Assembly: GCA_021413735.1 (NCBI GenBank)
Contig: JAIOPV010000209.1
Span: forward strand, 1 to 64,000
Length of the DNA: 64,000 nucleotides
Source: Planctomycetota bacterium
GTDB lineage: Bacteria; Planctomycetota; Planctomycetia; Gemmatales; Gemmataceae
Direction: 5' to 3'
Part shown: piece by piece, positions 31,982-40,344 of the stretch
Layout of the letters: every line of letters starts with the position of its first letter
Position numbering within the stretch: position 1 is the stretch's first letter
The notes under the pieces: generated by a model
Databases searched by the model: none
What the model saw: only the letters and a program-made list of their open reading frames with translations
What the model was told of the DNA's origin: nothing
Program-made: the position numbers and the translations under genes

Positions 31982-34387
31982 TCAGTTCTTGCGGGGTTCT
32001 TTCCCCTTGGGGCCACCTGGACCACCAGGACCGCCCGGCCAATTAAAGCCGCCTCCCCATCCGGGTCCGCCCGGTCCGCCAGGGCCCGGCGCCGTGGCGC
32101 GTTCGGCCTCGCCTCGGGCAGCCTTCGCGGCCTGTTGATCGCCCAGCCGATCGCACACTTCCGCGAGTTGACGGTGCATCAGCACGATCGTTTCCCACGG
32201 CGGACGCCCCATTCCCATCGGTCGCTGACGTTCGGTAAACCGCCGCAACTCTGCGATTGAGTCTTCGAGAAGTCGCCGTGCCTCTCGCACACGATCGGTG
32301 TCGGCCAACAGTGCGGCCAATTGTGATCGTGCCATCGCCAGTTCAATCGCGACGTTCGGCGGCCGCGAATCCATCCCCTCCGGAGTCACGAGCATCTTGA
32401 TCGCCTCGCGGTAGGCTTGCTCCGCACCAGCGCGATCCCCGGCACGATCCCGCACCCAGGCGAGTTTCAACGTCAGCGAACCGACCAGATTCGGGCGCGT
32501 GCGGTCATCCAGTTCGCGGGCCATCTCGCGAGCATGGATCAAGAGTCGGTCGTAATCGGCGAACGCATCGGCAGGCGCACCCAGATACGTCAGCACGAGT
32601 TCGGTTTTCATGCCGTTGTCGTTCGGGTATTCACGTACGAGCGATTCGAGTAACCCGGCCGCACGGCGAAACGACACGGTCGCCTTCTCGGCATTGCCTC
32701 GCATGATTTGAACCTCACCCACGCGGCGATGTGCCCGACCTGCGTCGAGTTGCAGACGCGGATTCGTGGCGTTCTGCTCGGCGAACTTGTCGTAGAAGTT
32801 CAGGATCGCTTCGAGGACCGCGGCCCGCTCATCTTCACCGGGGGGCGCAGGCGGTCTTCCTTCTGCTGGAAGCGGAATCCCCACTCCAAACCGACCCGGC
32901 CCAGGACCGCCAAAACCACGACCGGGGAAGCCTTGTTGATGTCCGCCCGCAGCGTCGAACACCGCCTCGAACGCCTCCAGGCTCATTCGCAAGTTGGCTT
33001 CGAGTTTCACCGATAAGAGAACAGCATCGGCCTGCGCTTTCTCAGCAGCAGCACGTGCCTTCTTCGCCTCGGCAAGTTGAAGTTCTTCCGCCTTGAGCGC
33101 TTTCTTCGTGTTCGCGTATCCGACCCAACCCACGACACCCGCCAGCACCAGAGCCGCGACCATGTTCGCAGTCAGCAGCGCGACAGCTGGATTGCGTCGG
33201 CACCAACGCCAGCCGCGACCCAATGCCGACTGCCGACGTGCCTTGATCGGTCGATCGTCGATGAACGCTTGCAGGTCGCGAGCCATCTCGCGAGCCGAGG
33301 AATACCGCCGACCCGGATCGCGGGCCATCGCCTTCATCACGATCGTTTCGAGATCGCGGGGAATGTCCGGGTTCAGTTTGCGAGGCGAAATTGGATCAGT
33401 GTCCGCGACCAACTTCAGCAGTTGAGCGGGCGTGTCGGCGCTGTACGGAGATTCGAGCGTGAGCAGTTCGTACAGCGTCGCCCCGAGGCCGTAGACATCG
33501 CTGCGAGCGTCCGCGTTGCCAGCGAGCGATTCCGGCGGAAGATATTGCAGCGTTCCGAGGATTTCGCCGGAGGCAGTCAGCCCTTCGCGCTCGACAATCT
33601 TCGCAAGCCCAAAGTCGGCGACCCACACGCGACCGGCCGGATCGAGCAGCAAGTTCGCGGGCTTCACATCCCGGTGTAGTACGCCCTGCCGGTGTGCGTA
33701 GTGCAGAGCGTCAGCGGCCTGGAAACCGATCTCCGCGATGAACAACCAGTCGCCGTATTTGTGCTCGCTGGCGTCGGGCGAATCAGCCCCGTTTCGCGAG
33801 GGTTTCCTGATCTTGGCAGTCTTGTGGCTCGCCACGGTGGAACCCGCGGAATCGACGGACTTGCCGCGTTCACGTCGCCAGCGTTGAGCGACCACATTCA
33901 GCCCGTCGCCGCGAATCAACTGCATGACGTAGTACGGCAGCCCCTCTTGCTCGCCGACGCCGAAGACCGGCACGATGTTCGTATGGTGCAAATTCGCGGC
34001 AGCGTGCGCCTCACGAACGAACCGTTCGCGTTTGGTCATCTCGAACTGTGCGTGACTCGAAAGCACCTTGAGCGCGACGGGTCGCCCGAGCGATTCCTGA
34101 ACCGCCTCAAACACGACGCCCATCCCGCCGCGACCGAGTTCACGAATGATGCGGAAGTCGCCGAATCGGTCCGGCATCGAGGCTTTGTCGGATGGGTTGG
34201 TCGCACGCCGGAATCGCTTGAGGAATTCCATCTGTGCGACGGCTGGCAGCAGTTCGCGAAGTTGCTCGGCGTGTTCGGGGTGCGTCGTGGCGTAGTCGCT
34301 GACGGACGGGTGTTCGCCCCGCCGCAATTGATCGGCGAACTCTTCGGCGAGCACATCCACCGGATCGCGATCATCGAGCGGAGTCAT
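31982..34387 (-). CDS. membrane Ser/Thr protein kinase with TPR-like C-terminal domain
   Basis: 801 residues. The kinase domain (~78-375) has 'LGRGGMG' (84-90), Lys107 in 'VALKVL', catalytic Asp240 in 'LHRDVKPANLL' and 'DFG' 258-260. A low-complexity insert (~165-212) lies in the N/C-lobe region. One membrane segment follows (~405-425), then a Gly-rich linker ('GRGFGGPGPGRFGVG') and a helical tetratricopeptide-like sensor region, ending in a Gly/Pro tail. It probably phosphorylates cytoplasmic targets in response to an external signal. An ECF sigma gene lies 184 nt upstream on the same strand, the usual planctomycete pairing. Confidence 0.92.
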   Translation of the reverse strand: MTPLDDRDPVDVLAEEFADQLRRGEHPSVSDYATTHPEHAEQLRELLPAVAQMEFLKRFRRATNPSDKASMPDRFGDFRIIRELGRGGMGVVFEAVQESLGRPVALKVLSSHAQFEMTKRERFVREAHAAANLHHTNIVPVFGVGEQEGLPYYVMQLIRGDGLNVVAQRWRRERGKSVDSAGSTVASHKTAKIRKPSRNGADSPDASEHKYGDWLFIAEIGFQAADALHYAHRQGVLHRDVKPANLLLDPAGRVWVADFGLAKIVEREGLTASGEILGTLQYLPPESLAGNADARSDVYGLGATLYELLTLESPYSADTPAQLLKLVADTDPISPRKLNPDIPRDLETIVMKAMARDPGRRYSSAREMARDLQAFIDDRPIKARRQSALGRGWRWCRRNPAVALLTANMVAALVLAGVVGWVGYANTKKALKAEELQLAEAKKARAAAEKAQADAVLLSVKLEANLRMSLEAFEAVFDAAGGHQQGFPGRGFGGPGPGRFGVGIPLPAEGRPPAPPGEDERAAVLEAILNFYDKFAEQNATNPRLQLDAGRAHRRVGEVQIMRGNAEKATVSFRRAAGLLESLVREYPNDNGMKTELVLTYLGAPADAFADYDRLLIHAREMARELDDRTRPNLVGSLTLKLAWVRDRAGDRAGAEQAYREAIKMLVTPEGMDSRPPNVAIELAMARSQLAALLADTDRVREARRLLEDSIAELRRFTERQRPMGMGRPPWETIVLMHRQLAEVCDRLGDQQAAKAARGEAERATAPGPGGPGGPGWGGGFNWPGGPGGPGGPKGKEPRKN

Positions 34388-34412
34388 GGGAATGCACCGT
34401 GTTGTGCCCGTT

Positions 34413-34573
34413 GCGAGCCACGGGGTTTACCCCCGTGGTCTTGGATTACCTTCGCGAAAGACCACGGGGATAAACCCCGTGGCTCGAAATATCGCTGGTA
34501 AGCCACGGGGGTAAACCCCGTGGTCTTGGATTACCTTCGCGAAAGACCACGGGGATAAACCCCGTGGCTCGCT
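34413..34573. repeat. two tandem hairpin units between the sigma and kinase genes
   Basis: Each unit is about 74 nt (roughly 34413-34486 and 34500-34573): 'GAGCCACGGGGTTTA..CCCCGTGGTCTT' paired with its reverse complement round 'GGATTACCTTCGCGAA'. The two units are nearly identical. A third copy of the same palindrome occurs at 41870-41938. This spacer sits in the sigma-kinase transcript and could form two strong RNA hairpins. Confidence 0.8.
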
Positions 34574-35207
34574 ACGCCCTGTCGTTGAACCCCGGAAGCG
34601 TTTCCAGGATCTGCTTCAACCTCGCGAGTGCTCGAACATATCGCTTGCTCGCGGCGGCCGACTGAATGCCCAACAACGCGGCGGTCTCGGCGTTGCTCAG
34701 TTCCTCGAAGTGCCGCAACGCCAGCACCTCGCGATCCACGGGATCCATCTGGTTCAGCGCTTCTTCGAGCTGCGCAACTGCCTCGTTCTTCGCTGCCGCG
34801 TGACTCGGACTCGTCAGGTTCCCCAACAGATACGCCGCCAAGCATGCGGAGTCCGCACCCGGTCGCGCCGCGTCGATCGTCACATCTTTGGCGGCGTTTC
34901 GCTTCTGAGCTAGATGTTCGCGGTGAACATCCGCGAGTCGCTGACCGACGATGAGCCGCAGCCAACCGAAGAACGGCTGATCGGGCTTGTCGAAGTAGTG
35001 ATCGACCCGTTTGATTGCGTCGATGTATGCTTCTTGCAGCACGTCGGACGCCGACACACGCCCAGCGAGCCGATGGTCGAGCCGCAGTTGCACCATGCGG
35101 CGTAATTTGTCGCGGTGTCGGTCGAAGAGTTCGGCAAGTGCGGCGTGATCCCCGGCCCGCAATCGGGCGATGAGTGAAGCGACCTCGGCATCGGTTTCAG
35201 CAGGCAT
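34572..35207 (-). CDS. ECF-type RNA polymerase sigma factor
   Basis: 211 residues. Sigma2 region (~10-90: 'LFDRHRDKLRRMVQLRLDHRL...DVLQEAYIDAIKR...FFGWLRLIVGQRLADVHR') and sigma4 (~150-205: 'LNQMDPVDREVLALRHFEELSNAETAALLGI'). The sequence resembles the ECF group associated with Ser/Thr kinases in planctomycetes, and the kinase gene follows on the same strand. It should direct RNA polymerase to a stress or envelope regulon controlled by that kinase. Starts GTG 35210 and ATG 35207 are adjacent; I choose the ATG. A 184-nt double-hairpin repeat separates it from the kinase. Confidence 0.9.
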   Translation of the reverse strand: MPAETDAEVASLIARLRAGDHAALAELFDRHRDKLRRMVQLRLDHRLAGRVSASDVLQEAYIDAIKRVDHYFDKPDQPFFGWLRLIVGQRLADVHREHLAQKRNAAKDVTIDAARPGADSACLAAYLLGNLTSPSHAAAKNEAVAQLEEALNQMDPVDREVLALRHFEELSNAETAALLGIQSAAASKRYVRALARLKQILETLPGFNDRA

Positions 35208-35281
35208 CACGGCATCCGGTTTCGGGCACTCCTCGCCCAGCTCTCAAAACGGAAACGGCACCCCTCCGGCGACAGCGAGCT

Positions 35282-36223
35282 TCAATCCTCGTTCGGGTCA
35301 TCGTCTCGCGGCTTTTTCTTCGTGTCGTCCTGCTTCTTCGCATCGGCCCGTTTCTTGACAATCGCGAGCAGATTCGGGTCGGTGATCTCGAACGACTCGA
35401 GGAATCGTCGGACGTTTTCGGTCCCAGAATCTGTGAACTGACCGCCCGCAACGAGGATGTAGACTCGTTTGCCAGCGAGGATCACGCGACCGGTGACGAC
35501 ACCGCCGTTCTTGAATTCGTACTCGAACTCGCGCCCTGGAAATCCCTGGACCTCGATCTTTTCGCTCCGCTTGATGGGCTGGACGATGATGTGTTTGTCG
35601 GAGGTAATCACCTCGACCTCCGCATCGAGGAATTCGTCCTCAGACTTTGGCAAATCCTTCAGATCCCGATACGCGATGATGTAGTTTTCGGCGCGCGTCC
35701 ACAGGAACATGCCTTCGACGCCTTTATGTTCGCGTCCCGGTCGAACCTTCACTCGGTTGGCCATATCGTGCTGTGGCTCGCCTGGCAGATCGACTTTGAA
35801 CCCACCTTTGTCATGGCTCCATTTGTGATTCTGCCACTCCGGGGGGGGAAGCACGACGGCAGCCAGTCCGCAACAGCCACACATCCCGAGTCCGAACGCG
35901 AGAAGCGAGATCGACAGCCAGAAGCCTTTGCCGCGTGGTGTCGATGAGTCTTCAGCGTCTTGAGCTGGTGCCGGGGAAAGGGGTCGTCGTGTGGGCTTCG
36001 GTGCGGGGACGGGTGGCGTGTTGCTGACGGGGTGCGCGACGGGAAGTAGCTCGACGCGAGTGTGCAGTGCGTCGGTGGTGGCATCGTCTTGCGGATCGAG
36101 TGGAGGTGCGTTCGGCACCTTGAGCAAGGTGAGGCAGCCGCCGCACCGCACCAACCGCCCTGGTGGCCCGTCACCAACTCGGAGGGTGCCGCTGCACATC
36201 GGACAGGTGAACTCGACCGCCAT
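35282..36223 (-). CDS. zinc-ribbon membrane protein, unknown function
   Basis: 313 residues. N-terminal zinc ribbon: 'CPMCSGTLRV' (7-10) and 'VRCGGCLTLL' (27-30). A Pro-rich linker leads to one membrane segment (~98-125, 'LSISLLAFGLGMCGCCGLAAVV'), then an extracytoplasmic domain starting 'KGGFKVDLPGEPQ' and ending 'RRFLESFEITD', with a charged Lys/Asp tail. The C-terminal domain shows the same plan as the protein at 16555. The start 36223 places the zinc ribbon at the N-terminus; the ribosome-binding site is weak. It lies about 72 nt upstream of the sigma gene's start on the same strand. Confidence 0.75.
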   Translation of the reverse strand: MAVEFTCPMCSGTLRVGDGPPGRLVRCGGCLTLLKVPNAPPLDPQDDATTDALHTRVELLPVAHPVSNTPPVPAPKPTRRPLSPAPAQDAEDSSTPRGKGFWLSISLLAFGLGMCGCCGLAAVVLPPPEWQNHKWSHDKGGFKVDLPGEPQHDMANRVKVRPGREHKGVEGMFLWTRAENYIIAYRDLKDLPKSEDEFLDAEVEVITSDKHIIVQPIKRSEKIEVQGFPGREFEYEFKNGGVVTGRVILAGKRVYILVAGGQFTDSGTENVRRFLESFEITDPNLLAIVKKRADAKKQDDTKKKPRDDDPNED

Positions 36224-36311
36224 TCCCGCGCCCCGTGATTCCGTCAGACGAAACAATCATCCTACCCAACCACACGGGCACACGACAGAGCGCCAGGCTG
36301 GATGCGAAGCG

Positions 36312-36406
36312 GCAAGCGGCTTGACCCTCATCGAAGGCGCTTGCCGCTTCGCAGGTTCCAAAACGAAATCATCCCACTGCTCCAAGCTTGGAACAGCGGG
36401 ATGATT
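36312..36406 (-). terminator. terminator hairpin(s) of the exported methyltransferase gene
   Basis: AAATCATCCC..CTGCTCCAAG / CTTGGAACAG..GGGATGATTT (36366-36406) is an almost perfect 20-bp stem. Read on the minus strand it is followed by CGTTTTGG, 24 nt past the stop. A second inverted repeat, GCGAAGCGGCAAGCG ... CGCTTGCCGCTTCGC, lies at about 36302-36354. Confidence 0.65.
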
Positions 36407-36429
36407 TGGCTTCGAGGCTCGCTGTCGAC

Positions 36430-37254
36430 TTACTTCTTCTCTTTCACGATCCATGTGTGGAGCTTGTACTCGTCGCCGTCTTCGCCCTTCACGGTTACGG
36501 TCTTGTCTGGCTCCCAGTCGCCCAGCTTGAAGCGGTGCGAGATCACCCGCGTGCCCGGCTTCAGGAGTTTCTGCAGCACCGGAGCCATCCGAGCGCCCAA
36601 GTCGTCGCCGATGTAGATCAGCACGACGCTCGCTTCAGCGCAAACCGCCATGTCCTTCTCGTTCAGGATGTCGCCTTGCGTGATAACGATCTTGTCCGCG
36701 ATGCCCTCTTCCTTGGCCTTGTCTTGAGCAATCTTCACCATCTTCGGGTCGATGTCGATGCCGATGCCCTTCTTCGCGCCGAGCTTCTTCACCGGGCGAA
36801 TCAGCATCACAGCGTCACCGCAACCTGGATCGAACACGACATCGTCCTTGCCGATCTTCGCGAGTTCGGCCATCTTGTCGACGATGTCGCCGGGGGTGGG
36901 CACCCAGCGCACGACGATCTTGTCGAGCTTCTTGTCCTCGGTCGTGAGGTCGAGTTTCACCTCTTCGCCGGCCTTGAGGGTCACCACGCGGGGACGGGTG
37001 ATCTTCGTGTAGTTGTTCGGCTCAATCAACGCTTCGACCGCGAACTTGTACTCTTTGCCAGCTTCGAGGGCTGGAGTCGTGAAGATACGGGTGCCGTCGG
37101 CCCCCTTGATTTCGACGCCATCGACTTTCACGATGGTCGGCTTAAAAGTGCTCTCGGTCACAGCGATCTTGATCGTGGCCGCTTTCTTCTCTTGCCCGGT
37201 CGCCAGACCAAGTAGAACGACGGCCGTTACGCCAACGCACAGCATTCGCATCAT
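36430..37254 (-). CDS. exported SAM-dependent methyltransferase with TIGR03000 domain
   Basis: 274 residues. A signal peptide (MMRMLCVGVTAVVLLGLATG) is followed by a TIGR03000 domain (~30-105: 'FTTPALEAGKEYKFAVEALI', 'RVVTLKAGEEVKLDL'), a small planctomycete-specific beta domain. Residues ~115-274 form a methyltransferase: 'VVFDPGCGDAVMLI' (motif I), 'GIGIDIDPKMVKIA', 'GDILNEKDM' and 'LLKPGTRVISHRF'. The combination implies a methyltransferase working outside the cytoplasm, where S-adenosylmethionine is not normally available. GAGGAA about 8 nt upstream supports ATG 37254. Monocistronic with a strong terminator. Confidence 0.8.
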   Translation of the reverse strand: MMRMLCVGVTAVVLLGLATGQEKKAATIKIAVTESTFKPTIVKVDGVEIKGADGTRIFTTPALEAGKEYKFAVEALIEPNNYTKITRPRVVTLKAGEEVKLDLTTEDKKLDKIVVRWVPTPGDIVDKMAELAKIGKDDVVFDPGCGDAVMLIRPVKKLGAKKGIGIDIDPKMVKIAQDKAKEEGIADKIVITQGDILNEKDMAVCAEASVVLIYIGDDLGARMAPVLQKLLKPGTRVISHRFKLGDWEPDKTVTVKGEDGDEYKLHTWIVKEKK

Positions 37255-37373
37255 TTGGTGTTCCTCGAAAGACGTGTATCACATTCCGCATTTCACGTTT
37301 CACGTTTAAGACATCCGGGTTTGAACGTCAAACGTGTTTCGCGAAACAGTGAGGAGTGACGTTGTTAGTGCCG

Positions 37374-37452
37374 CATGGCCGCCACAGAGGGCGGCCACTA
37401 CAAGACAAAACGGCTTGCATTGTGGGGGCCACCCTCTGTGGCGGCCCCAGCC
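37374..37452. repeat. inverted repeat pair 'GGCCGCCACAGAGGG'
   Basis: ATGGCCGCCACAGAGGGCGG (from 37375) and its near reverse complement GCCACCCTCTGTGGCGGCCC (37428-37451) flank a ~30-nt loop. Lies between the Rrf2 gene 3' end and the start of the exported methyltransferase gene (37255-37464), which otherwise contains nothing recognisable. Confidence 0.55.
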
Positions 37453-37464
37453 GTTCCAATCACG

Positions 37465-37938
37465 TCAAATGACGTACTGCAAACCTTCGCTCTGTGCCAC
37501 GAGGTCGGCAAGAGTTGTGTTCTTCAGAACGGATTCCTGAGCTTCAACCACACGATCCCACACGCTGCGAATGTTTCGCACGTAGACCGTGAGTTGAAGT
37601 TCGGCTTTCTTGCGCACGGGCGGAGCGGCGTCTTTTCGGCGGGCACTGGGAACGGTGTTCTTGCCCGTTCGCCGTTCGGCGGGGTCGATCACACGCAGGA
37701 TGTCATGAAGGGAAATTTCTTCGGGCTTGCGTGCCAGTGCGTAACCACCAGACGCGCCGCGTGTGCTATCCACCAAGCCCGCTCGCTTCAGATCGAGCAG
37801 AATCTGCACGAGGAAGCGATCCGAGATGCCGTGCTTATCCGCAACGTCGGCGAGCCGCACTGGTCGCGGATCGGAGTGACGAGCCGCCAGTTCCAGCATG
37901 GCAACGCAAGCGTATTCGGCTTTGGCGGAAAATAACAT
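37465..37938 (-). CDS. Rrf2-family transcriptional regulator (possible sulfur regulator)
   Basis: 157 residues. N-terminal winged helix: 'LFSAKAEYACVAMLELA', 'VRLADVADKHGISDRFLVQILLDLKRAGLVDSTRGASGGYALAR', 'ISLHDILRVID', all typical of Rrf2 proteins. The three-cysteine iron-sulfur motif of IscR/NsrR is absent; between ~80 and 110 there is no Cys. This resembles CymR, which senses cysteine status through a protein partner. It lies 63 nt after cysH on the same strand, so it probably regulates sulfur assimilation. The ATG at 37938 starts the canonical N-terminus. Confidence 0.85.
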   Translation of the reverse strand: MLFSAKAEYACVAMLELAARHSDPRPVRLADVADKHGISDRFLVQILLDLKRAGLVDSTRGASGGYALARKPEEISLHDILRVIDPAERRTGKNTVPSARRKDAAPPVRKKAELQLTVYVRNIRSVWDRVVEAQESVLKNTTLADLVAQSEGLQYVI

Positions 37939-38001
37939 AGTAGTGGGTGATGGATGCTGAGTAGTGAGTGCTGAGCAACGAGTTCTCCTCATTCCTCAGA
38001 A

Positions 38002-38733
38002 CTAAATTCCTTCTCCTTCTTGCACTTCGATAACGTGGAGACCGCATTCTTTCTTCACCTTGCCAGCCCAGCGACCGTCACGCTCCCCTTCGCCGGCACC
38101 CACGGACCGCGTGCAGGGCCAGCAACCAATGCTCGGGTAGCCCTGATCGTGGAGCGGGTTGTACGGCACATCGTGTTCGAGAATGAACGCCCAGACTTCC
38201 TTCTTTGTCCAGTTCAGCAGCGGGTTGATCTTCACGAGATTGAACTTCGCGTCCCACTGAACGACGTCCGCCTGATTGCGGTCAGCGGTTTGATCTTTGC
38301 GAATGGCACTGATCCACGCTGCCGGTTCAAGGCGTTTCAGAGCGCGACGAAGGGGAAGGATCTTGCGATCGTGACAGCATTGATTCGTCCGCAGACTGTA
38401 TTGCGGCCCACCGTGCTCCTTCTCGTACTGCTCGACGGATAGCTCAGGTTGAATGTACTCGACGGTGATCCCGTAGCGATCCTTGATCCGTTCGCGGAGT
38501 TCAAGCGTTTCGGGGAACTGGTAACCCGTTTCCAGGTTGATGAACATGACGCCGGGTTCGATTTCGGCGAGCATGTGAATGATGCAGCAACCCTCGGCCC
38601 CGAAAGCAGTTGCCATCAGCAACCGGGGGTGGAAACGCTTCACGGACCAGCGCAGGATTTCTTGCGGTGACGCTTTCGCCAGCTCTTGGTTCGCAGTGGC
38701 GATTTCCGCCATCACACGCTCGGTTTCCGTCAT
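38002..38733 (-). CDS. cysH: adenylyl-sulfate (APS) reductase, thioredoxin-dependent
   Basis: 243 residues. It reduces APS (or PAPS) to sulfite and AMP in assimilatory sulfate reduction. The four [4Fe-4S] ligands of the bacterial APS-reductase branch are present: Cys119-Cys120 ('NQCCHDRK') and Cys204/Cys207 ('GCWPCTRS'). The catalytic Cys230 lies in 'KKECGLH'. 'LETGYQFPETL' and 'SAIRKDQTADR' bind substrate. The cluster argues for APS rather than PAPS as substrate. It forms a likely operon with the Rrf2 regulator; sulfite reductase is at 13.6 kb. Confidence 0.92.
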   Translation of the reverse strand: MTETERVMAEIATANQELAKASPQEILRWSVKRFHPRLLMATAFGAEGCCIIHMLAEIEPGVMFINLETGYQFPETLELRERIKDRYGITVEYIQPELSVEQYEKEHGGPQYSLRTNQCCHDRKILPLRRALKRLEPAAWISAIRKDQTADRNQADVVQWDAKFNLVKINPLLNWTKKEVWAFILEHDVPYNPLHDQGYPSIGCWPCTRSVGAGEGERDGRWAGKVKKECGLHVIEVQEGEGI

Positions 38734-38790
38734 CGTTCCCCCAGGATCCCGATATGTACAGATACCTTATCGTTATCGTAGGGATTATAC
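38734..38790 (-). promoter_or_regulatory. putative cysH promoter and operator region
   Basis: On the minus strand a TATAAT (38784-38789) lies about 50 nt before the cysH start. Between it and the gene is an AT-rich partly dyad stretch, 'GATAACGATAAGGTATC', plausible as an Rrf2-type operator. The -35 region is poor. Beyond 38795, a degenerate GGATGAAGGATGAA inverted repeat (to about 38900) fills the gap. Confidence 0.3.
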
Positions 38791-38802
38791 ACCACGCGGA
38801 AA

Positions 38803-38898
38803 AGGATGAAGAACGAAGGATGAAGGATGAATTGCGGAATGACCCAGCAGAATCGGTTTTGTTTTTGATTCCTCCTTCGTCCTTCATCCTTTCCTCAA
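38803..38898. repeat. GGATGAAGGA-type inverted repeat
   Basis: Arms built from GGATGAAG / CTTCATCC units face each other (about 38803-38830 and 38873-38898). Part of the simple-sequence inverted repeats seen also near 61741-61850. No coding content. Confidence 0.45.
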
Positions 38899-38968
38899 AC
38901 GCCAAACACCCGGCTCCTTTCGGAGTCGGGTGCGGCGGTCGCCCTTCACGAACGACGGAGGGGTCGCA

Positions 38969-39535
38969 TCAGTATTTCGTCAGATCATGCGTGATCGTCT
39001 TCTGCGTGTCGGTGTTTGGTCCGACATACAGGTGCAAGTGATCCTTGTCGATGTAGAGAACCTGAACGCGGTTCTTCTTCACTTGCATCGGGAACGGGTA
39101 ATCGCTCTGAACCGTTTCCGCGTAGTACACCACGCATTCCCAGTGGCAGTGGTGCAATTGGGCTGGCCCGACGAGCGGGAAGAATCGCGGCGGATCGATC
39201 TTGTCCACGAGGCGATTCTTGACAATCACGATGTCGTCACGGAATTCTTCGTGGATGTACGGGACACCACGGGAGACGCGAGGCATGGCTCGCAGAACTT
39301 CCTGGTCGCTTGGTGCGTCTTCGCAGATGGGCGGCGGGTAGCCGTCGCGGATCGGCGGCATGATCGGCGTGCGGCCGTCATTGCGGGCACCGTACTTCTG
39401 ATCCATCCGTTCCGCGACCCACGGTTGGATCGGAACGGGTGTGAACAGCCCCATTGTGAAGGGGTTGCAACCGACAGCCGCGACCTGAAAGGCAGCGACG
39501 GCCAGCAGTAAAACATGACGTCGTGTTCTGAACAT
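38969..39535 (-). CDS. planctomycete lipoprotein, unknown function
   Basis: 188 residues. Signal peptide with a terminal 'AAVGC', so Cys23 is probably lipidated. The mature chain 'PIQPWVAERMDQKY', 'PPIRDGYPPPICEDAPSDQEVLRAMPR', 'GVPYIHEEFRDDIVIVKNRLVDKIDPPRFFPLVGPAQLHHCHWECVVYY' reads as a conserved single domain that I recall from other planctomycetes without function. GGAGG just upstream of ATG 39535 fixes the start. Confidence 0.75.
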   Translation of the reverse strand: MFRTRRHVLLLAVAAFQVAAVGCNPFTMGLFTPVPIQPWVAERMDQKYGARNDGRTPIMPPIRDGYPPPICEDAPSDQEVLRAMPRVSRGVPYIHEEFRDDIVIVKNRLVDKIDPPRFFPLVGPAQLHHCHWECVVYYAETVQSDYPFPMQVKKNRVQVLYIDKDHLHLYVGPNTDTQKTITHDLTKY

Positions 39536-39695
39536 GCTCCCCTCCGTGCAAGCTGGACCGTCCTTGGTTAGCAACTGTATCGGATGGGGGAGTGTTTCGT
39601 GTTTAGTGTTTTGTGTTGAGTGTTTGGGTTTTCGCGATTTCGCAACCTAGAAAGCTCGATGAGCCTGTTCCCTACACCCCACACGAAACACGAAC

Positions 39696-40274
39696 ATGGT
39701 TTTCCTTTCTCGCATCTACACAAAGTCGGGCGATGCCGGCGACACCGGTTTGGGCGATGGCTCACGCGTGCCGAAGGATCACGCTCGCGTCGAGGCTTAC
39801 GGACAGGTCGACGAGTTGAACGCCGTGCTGGGGTTGGTCGTCGCGAATTGCCCAACTTGCCCGGAAGCTGCGTTCCTGCGGTCGATTCAGAACGACCTCT
39901 TCGATGTCGGCGCGGATCTGTGCGTGCCGCCGTTTGAGGGTGAGGAGCCTGGGAAGTCGTTGCGTGTTACCGCGTCGCAGGCCGAGCGGTTGGAAAAGGC
40001 CATCGACCTTGCGATCGAGAAATTGGAGCCTTTGCGGAGTTTCATTTTGCCGGGCGGCACATCGGCTGCCGCGTGGTTGCATCTGGCACGCACCGTGTGC
40101 CGACGTGCGGAACGGGCCGTCGTGACGCTGATGCACATCGAGACGGTGAACTCGCAGGCGTTGATCTACCTGAACCGGCTAAGTGATTATCTGTTCGTGT
40201 TGGCACGGGTGGCGAACGACGACGGACGCGGTGATGTGCTGTGGGTGCCGGGCGCTTCACGAGAAACGACGTGA
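39696..40274 (+). CDS. cob(I)alamin adenosyltransferase, PduO type
   Basis: 192 residues. 'IYTKSGDAGDTGLGDGSRVPKDHARVEAYGQVDELNAVLGL' (~6-45) is the N-terminal ATP-binding signature of PduO-type corrinoid adenosyltransferases, and 'FILPGGTSAAAWLHLARTVCRRAERAVVTL' (~112-142) carries the conserved Arg residues. The enzyme transfers the 5'-deoxyadenosyl group of ATP to cob(I)alamin to make adenosylcobalamin. Other cobalamin genes are not adjacent. Single gene, followed by an inverted repeat. Confidence 0.92.
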   Translation: MVFLSRIYTKSGDAGDTGLGDGSRVPKDHARVEAYGQVDELNAVLGLVVANCPTCPEAAFLRSIQNDLFDVGADLCVPPFEGEEPGKSLRVTASQAERLEKAIDLAIEKLEPLRSFILPGGTSAAAWLHLARTVCRRAERAVVTLMHIETVNSQALIYLNRLSDYLFVLARVANDDGRGDVLWVPGASRETT

Positions 40275-40278
40275 ACCG

Positions 40279-40342
40279 CGTTAAGCGGTCGCCCCAGCGG
40301 GGCGACGGTGTAGCGTCGCCTCGCTGGGGCGACCGCTTAACG
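40279..40342. terminator. 21-bp perfect inverted repeat between convergent genes
   Basis: Arms 40279-40299 and 40322-40342 (core TTAAGCGGTCGCCCCAGCG) are exact reverse complements, with further pairing inside. Sited between the adenosyltransferase and ferritin-like gene ends; a plausible bidirectional terminator of the TTTAGCGG family. Confidence 0.65.
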
Positions 40343-40344
40343 GA

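Noticed and set aside
34413-34573. Tandem repeats considered as a CRISPR array
   Set aside because: Only two units, each a self-complementary hairpin with no unique spacers, and no cas genes.
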